Assembly (NCBI RefSeq): GCF_036417845.1
Contig: NC_089981.1
Span: 26,246,001 to 26,310,000, forward strand
DNA from: Apteryx mantelli
Lineage: Eukaryota; Chordata; Aves; Apterygiformes; Apterygidae
Reading direction: 5' to 3'
DNA length: 64,000 nt
Numbering within the stretch: position 1 is the stretch's first letter; each line of letters opens with the position of its first letter. The notes under the pieces are model-generated. The model had not been told where the DNA came from, made no database searches, and saw only the letters and a list, made by a program, of their open reading frames with translations. Shown in pieces: positions 60,131-64,000 of this stretch. The translations under genes were made by a program, and so were the position numbers.

Positions 60131-63100
60131 CGTAAATATTGAAATATATCAAATGTGTTGCAGAAAGCTTAACAAAGGCTTCAGGCTAAAATTAATCATT
60201 TATCTATTTTGCAATCCTTATCCTAATATTTGGAGACTTTAATATAGCCAGTAGATTCAATGGAAAACAGTTAAAGCAGGAAATTAAAAATTAAGACTAT
60301 AGGGCCTAATGTTGCTGCTAAGTACTGTGGAAACTTTTGAGCTGTTACTTGATAATTTGTTTGGAATAATTACTATTTCAGCTGAAATTACACCACATCA
60401 CTATTTACAGAATATCTTGTTTAATTTTCCTTTTGAAATGTTAGCTATTGTTCTCCTGTGAAAAATGCTCAGGTCTGGACCAAGTAGGCCTTGAACAGAG
60501 TCTCATCCAGCCTTTATATCCTCACTGTGTCTAGCTAAATGGTAGCCTCATGATTGTTGTAATTTACACCATTTGGAAATTGCATAACTGAAATATTCTC
60601 TGATGATAGTAGTCCATGTATGATAGTAAGGGGGTATTTCATCTTTGATACAATGACTCCAGAGAGGCTTTTTTTTTTCTTTCTGAACTGGCTTATATGA
60701 TTTTTTTCCTTTCAAGAAGGCTGGTTACCTTTACCTTTGAAAATTGTTTTTGCTGAATTATTAGAAATACCTTTCTAAAATGTATGTAGGTTCTCTATTC
60801 AAAGCATATGTAAACAGACCAGTCTGTTCAGGAAAACTCCCATGTATATATACACACCTAGCCAACAGGGTTTATTTTAAAAATATACACTTGCCCTACT
60901 GCCAGAAAAATTACATCCTTACTTGCAATGAATCAGAAAGGAGAACATTGCCTTCTTAACTGTTTGTTGCTGAGAACTATGTAGCTGTGGGAAACAAACC
61001 TTTTAAAACACTATTTTATGAAGGTAAATATAAGTTGGGGAGATGTTGCTTATGTATGATGTGCTACGAAGTATGAGGGAGTTGGAAAGAACTTCCGTAT
61101 GGTGAGAGAATCTGACGAGCAAAGCAAGCTATGTGTACACTAGAGAACATCTTTTAGCTGTCCTTTAACATGACATTTCTTCACTTTAAATAGTTCAGAT
61201 TGGGGAAATGTTGTAATGAATTATCTGTATTTTTCAAACAAAAATTCTGTTTGTGCAACTGAAGACAAAGAGATAAATCATAAGATATATTATTTGCTTC
61301 ATTCTTCAGGCCCTTTGTGACAGATATAAATTGCCACAGAGCTGGAACTCCTAGATCACGTGGGTGTCACAGGCAGTATTAACTGCTTTAGTTAGTGCCA
61401 CAGAGCACGATAGCATCTTAAGTTCTGTCATGCTCTTCATGTTTATTTATAACTCCAGTATCGATATTAATGACCACCCCAGAACTTTCTCAGGTCATGA
61501 ATTTCTCTCTGTATTAATCATTTAGCCCTGAAGAAGAGATTGACAGAATGATAACCTTTATATTTTGCCAGTAGTATTTTCAACATTGCAATGTTAGGAT
61601 TGCCAATTCCAATACCAGGAATATCTGATGACATAACATATTCAAATTAAATAGCAAAACTACAAAATTATTTTTTAAAAAACTCCAAAAGTCATAGCTC
61701 CCAAAGAAGCAAAAGGCTCAGAATTGACATTTAAGACAGTGGGACTCTAGGTCTGTAAGTATTTAGAAAAAGGTCCTTTTATTCAGCCTTTTACTGGTTA
61801 GAGCCTACTGGTACTTTAAAAAAGTGGTATTATTCTGAAGTCACCAGAAAGGTAGGGTTCTGAAGTAGATCCAACAGATTGGCAACTTAACTTGGGGACA
61901 AGCATTATGTTCCGTAAAGTCCCCAAAGCCATTTTTAAAAATAAAACATCTAATGAGTTACATCAACTTCTTATGTACATTAAACATGAAAGGTTCAGTA
62001 AATGTTCAGTTATTTTCTTGTATTTGCTGCAGACTGGCAAGTTCACATAGACAATTATCATAGCTTAGTCACATAGATGCTCAGTGACTTTGTAAACTGT
62101 AATGGTCTGATAATGCATGTGAGGTTTTAAGAATACCTTGGTGAAAGTATTGTGTGTGTGAGGTTTATGTATGTGTGTATGTATGAGTGCTCTTTTTCTC
62201 TCATGTTGAGTACTAGAAGAGAGAACAAGAATGTTCATCCCACATTTCCTCCCTGCTTATCTATTATATAATGTTTTAAATGTGAATCAGCACTGCACCA
62301 AAATCTCACTGCTAGAAAAGCATGATCTGTCAAAGTACAATAATATAAAAAACTACTTGCTTTTTTAAGAGGCAGAAGCAGTATTAGCCAGATGTATATG
62401 TAGGGCAGCACTAAAATTGTGCTGCTTCAGTCACTGCCTTTGATATACTACAGCTCAATCTGCAACCATCATGGTTCATAGTTGTAATAATGCTCACTCT
62501 TTCTCTGTGCTGTCTTATGAGTATCTTCAACAATCCTAACATCCCAGTGCCACAGACATGTACGTTGTTCTAGCTTTGCCTTCATAAGAAGCTTTTAAAA
62601 AAATTTTAATGTGACATAGAGATGCCACTTTTTCCTGGATTCATTTACAAGTGAACATATATTTATGGTACAAAATCAGTGCCTCTTTGGTATTGCTGAA
62701 TGACCTTCCAGACAGCCTCAACAGACAGATCAAACTGTTGTGTGAACAGATCAGACTAGTTTTCTATCATGGGAAGGAATACTGGTGGGTGAGATGTGAG
62801 GCACCATGTCAGGAAAACTGGTACTGAGTGTGTTCATATAGGCATGCACTCTTTTCATGGCATAAAACAAAGGATCATTTCAAAAAAGCTGTTTTGCTCA
62901 TTGTCTTGCCTACTTGTTTGCAAAGGTAAGCTTCTGATGTCAAGGGGATAGATAGGGTGCCTGCTACAGCAATGGCAGGAGCCATCAAGAACATCAAAAG
63001 ATGAGGTAAAAAGAGATGGAAAAAATACCCAAAGTCTCTGGTCCCAAAAGGGCAGGACTTGCTCTTCCTCCCTCCTTTCACATTTCTTGTCACCCCTGCA

Positions 63101-64000
63101 CCTATTTCTACTTTGCTCCAGCTCTGGCACTCATGGGGTGCTTTTGTGTTCTGACTCAGCCTGCTAACCTAACAGAAAACTGCAGGTCTTATTCTGAGCT
63201 AATTTTCTCTTGTCAGTGATTTGAATTGACTCAGGAAGAGATCCAACAAGCTCCAAAACTAGCACACAGTAAGTGGCAGAAGCATGCAGCTTGGCATAAA
63301 CTAGGTAGAATAAAGGGTAAGAAGAAGTCTTTTCCTTTTTCAGGTGGCTCAACCTCATCTTATGAAACCGCAGCTTTATAAACTAAGTTTAGCATCTGTA
63401 TTAATAGCTTGTCATGTGGGGTCTCTGTAATGAGTTAATTACAGGCCATAGCTTGGATCTTAAAAAAATGTACAGACAGTCAGTGTTTATGAAATATAAT
63501 TTATTAAATGTTATAGCAGTCTTAAAAGTTTTGTCAACAGCAAAAAAACTGTAGGCTTGAAGAAATGTGCTAAGCAAGGAATACAGCAGCAATGCAAATG
63601 ACAAGAAGCCCTCCAGGGAGGGAATAAAAAGAGAATACTTCCTATTTCTTTACAAGGGGAGAAAGAGGAAGGCAGAGACATTTTGGTTTCAGAAGGCTTC
63701 CCAAGGTAAGCCAACCGCTCAACTAGTTGTGGCACCAAGGGTTGTTAAATATAATCTAGAATAAATGCACTGCTTTCCCAGTAAACTACAGAAATGCTTC
63801 AAAATGCACTCCAGTGATCTCATGAACTTCCTGAGGAGGTAATGACCACTAATAAAACAATGCTGAACAAGCCCATTGGATGCCACAAACCAAAATAATG
63901 TGTGTATTTTCAGGAGCTGAAAGGATGTATTTTCCAACAAACTGCAAAGGTCATTTTACGGTCTGGTAACCTGGAGTGCCAAAATAAGGCGATGAGTCTC

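Larger units (their letters stand above)
59340..64000 (+). other. ABCC8: ABCC8 intron 6, cut by window edge
   Basis: 4.7 kb after exon 6. I looked for exon 7 (the next TMD1 helix) and did not find it, so the intron probably runs past the window. It holds copy B of the duplicated segment (59565-59724), a decayed inverted repeat (60064-60130) and a TG/TA-rich stretch near 62150-62190. Confidence 0.75.

Noticed and set aside
59340..64000. Search for ABCC8 exon 7
   Set aside because: No stretch resembled the next TMD1 helix; the exon is presumed to lie right of the window.

Overview
The window is vertebrate nuclear DNA, almost certainly from a bird. Coding sequence is split into short exons with GT/AG borders in AT-rich introns. 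The one clear, well-preserved interspersed repeat (about 17221-17457) is a 5'-truncated CR1 LINE ending in the ATTCTGTG-type octamer tail typical of avian CR1. The species cannot be fixed from the sequence.

Left part (1 to about 28.6 kb): the 3' two thirds of USH1C (harmonin), plus strand. Exons for the N-terminal domain, PDZ1 and PDZ2 lie upstream of base 1. Visible here are the first coiled-coil (1568-6532), the harmonin-b-specific second coiled-coil and proline/serine/threonine-rich actin-binding part (8912-19251), PDZ3 (23385-26594) and two alternative last exons. One ends in the b-type tail (27458-27557). The other gives the short a-type tail ending T-F-F (28341-28353). All exon phases agree, so the short form (6532 spliced to 23385) and the long b form both stay in frame.

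Middle part (about 28.6-46.1 kb): about 17 kb of intergenic DNA with no gene I can support. It holds simple repeats, decayed palindromic MITE-like elements and a few exon-like islands.

Right part (about 46.1-64 kb): the promoter and first six coding exons of ABCC8 (SUR1, the regulatory subunit of K-ATP channels), plus strand. Exon lengths 148, 142, 122, 167, 243 and 189 nt equal the human ones as I remember them. They encode TMD0 (five membrane segments), the L0 linker and the start of TMD1; the rest lies to the right. A CpG-rich promoter with tandem GC boxes precedes exon 1, and intron 1 opens with a C-rich minisatellite of about 13 units.

USH1C followed by ABCC8 on the same strand is the order known in mammals (USH1C-ABCC8-KCNJ11), so this is conserved synteny. 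The two products do not work in one pathway: harmonin is a scaffold of hair-cell stereocilia and brush borders, SUR1 a channel subunit of endocrine and nerve cells.

The items most worth checking are a 45-nt in-frame exon-like segment inserted in the PDZ3 coding region (24093-24137), the minisatellite in ABCC8 intron 1, the long pyrimidine microsatellite that forms the acceptor of the harmonin-a last exon, and a pair of about 160-bp related segments flanking ABCC8 exons 5 and 6. I saw no wholly new gene system.
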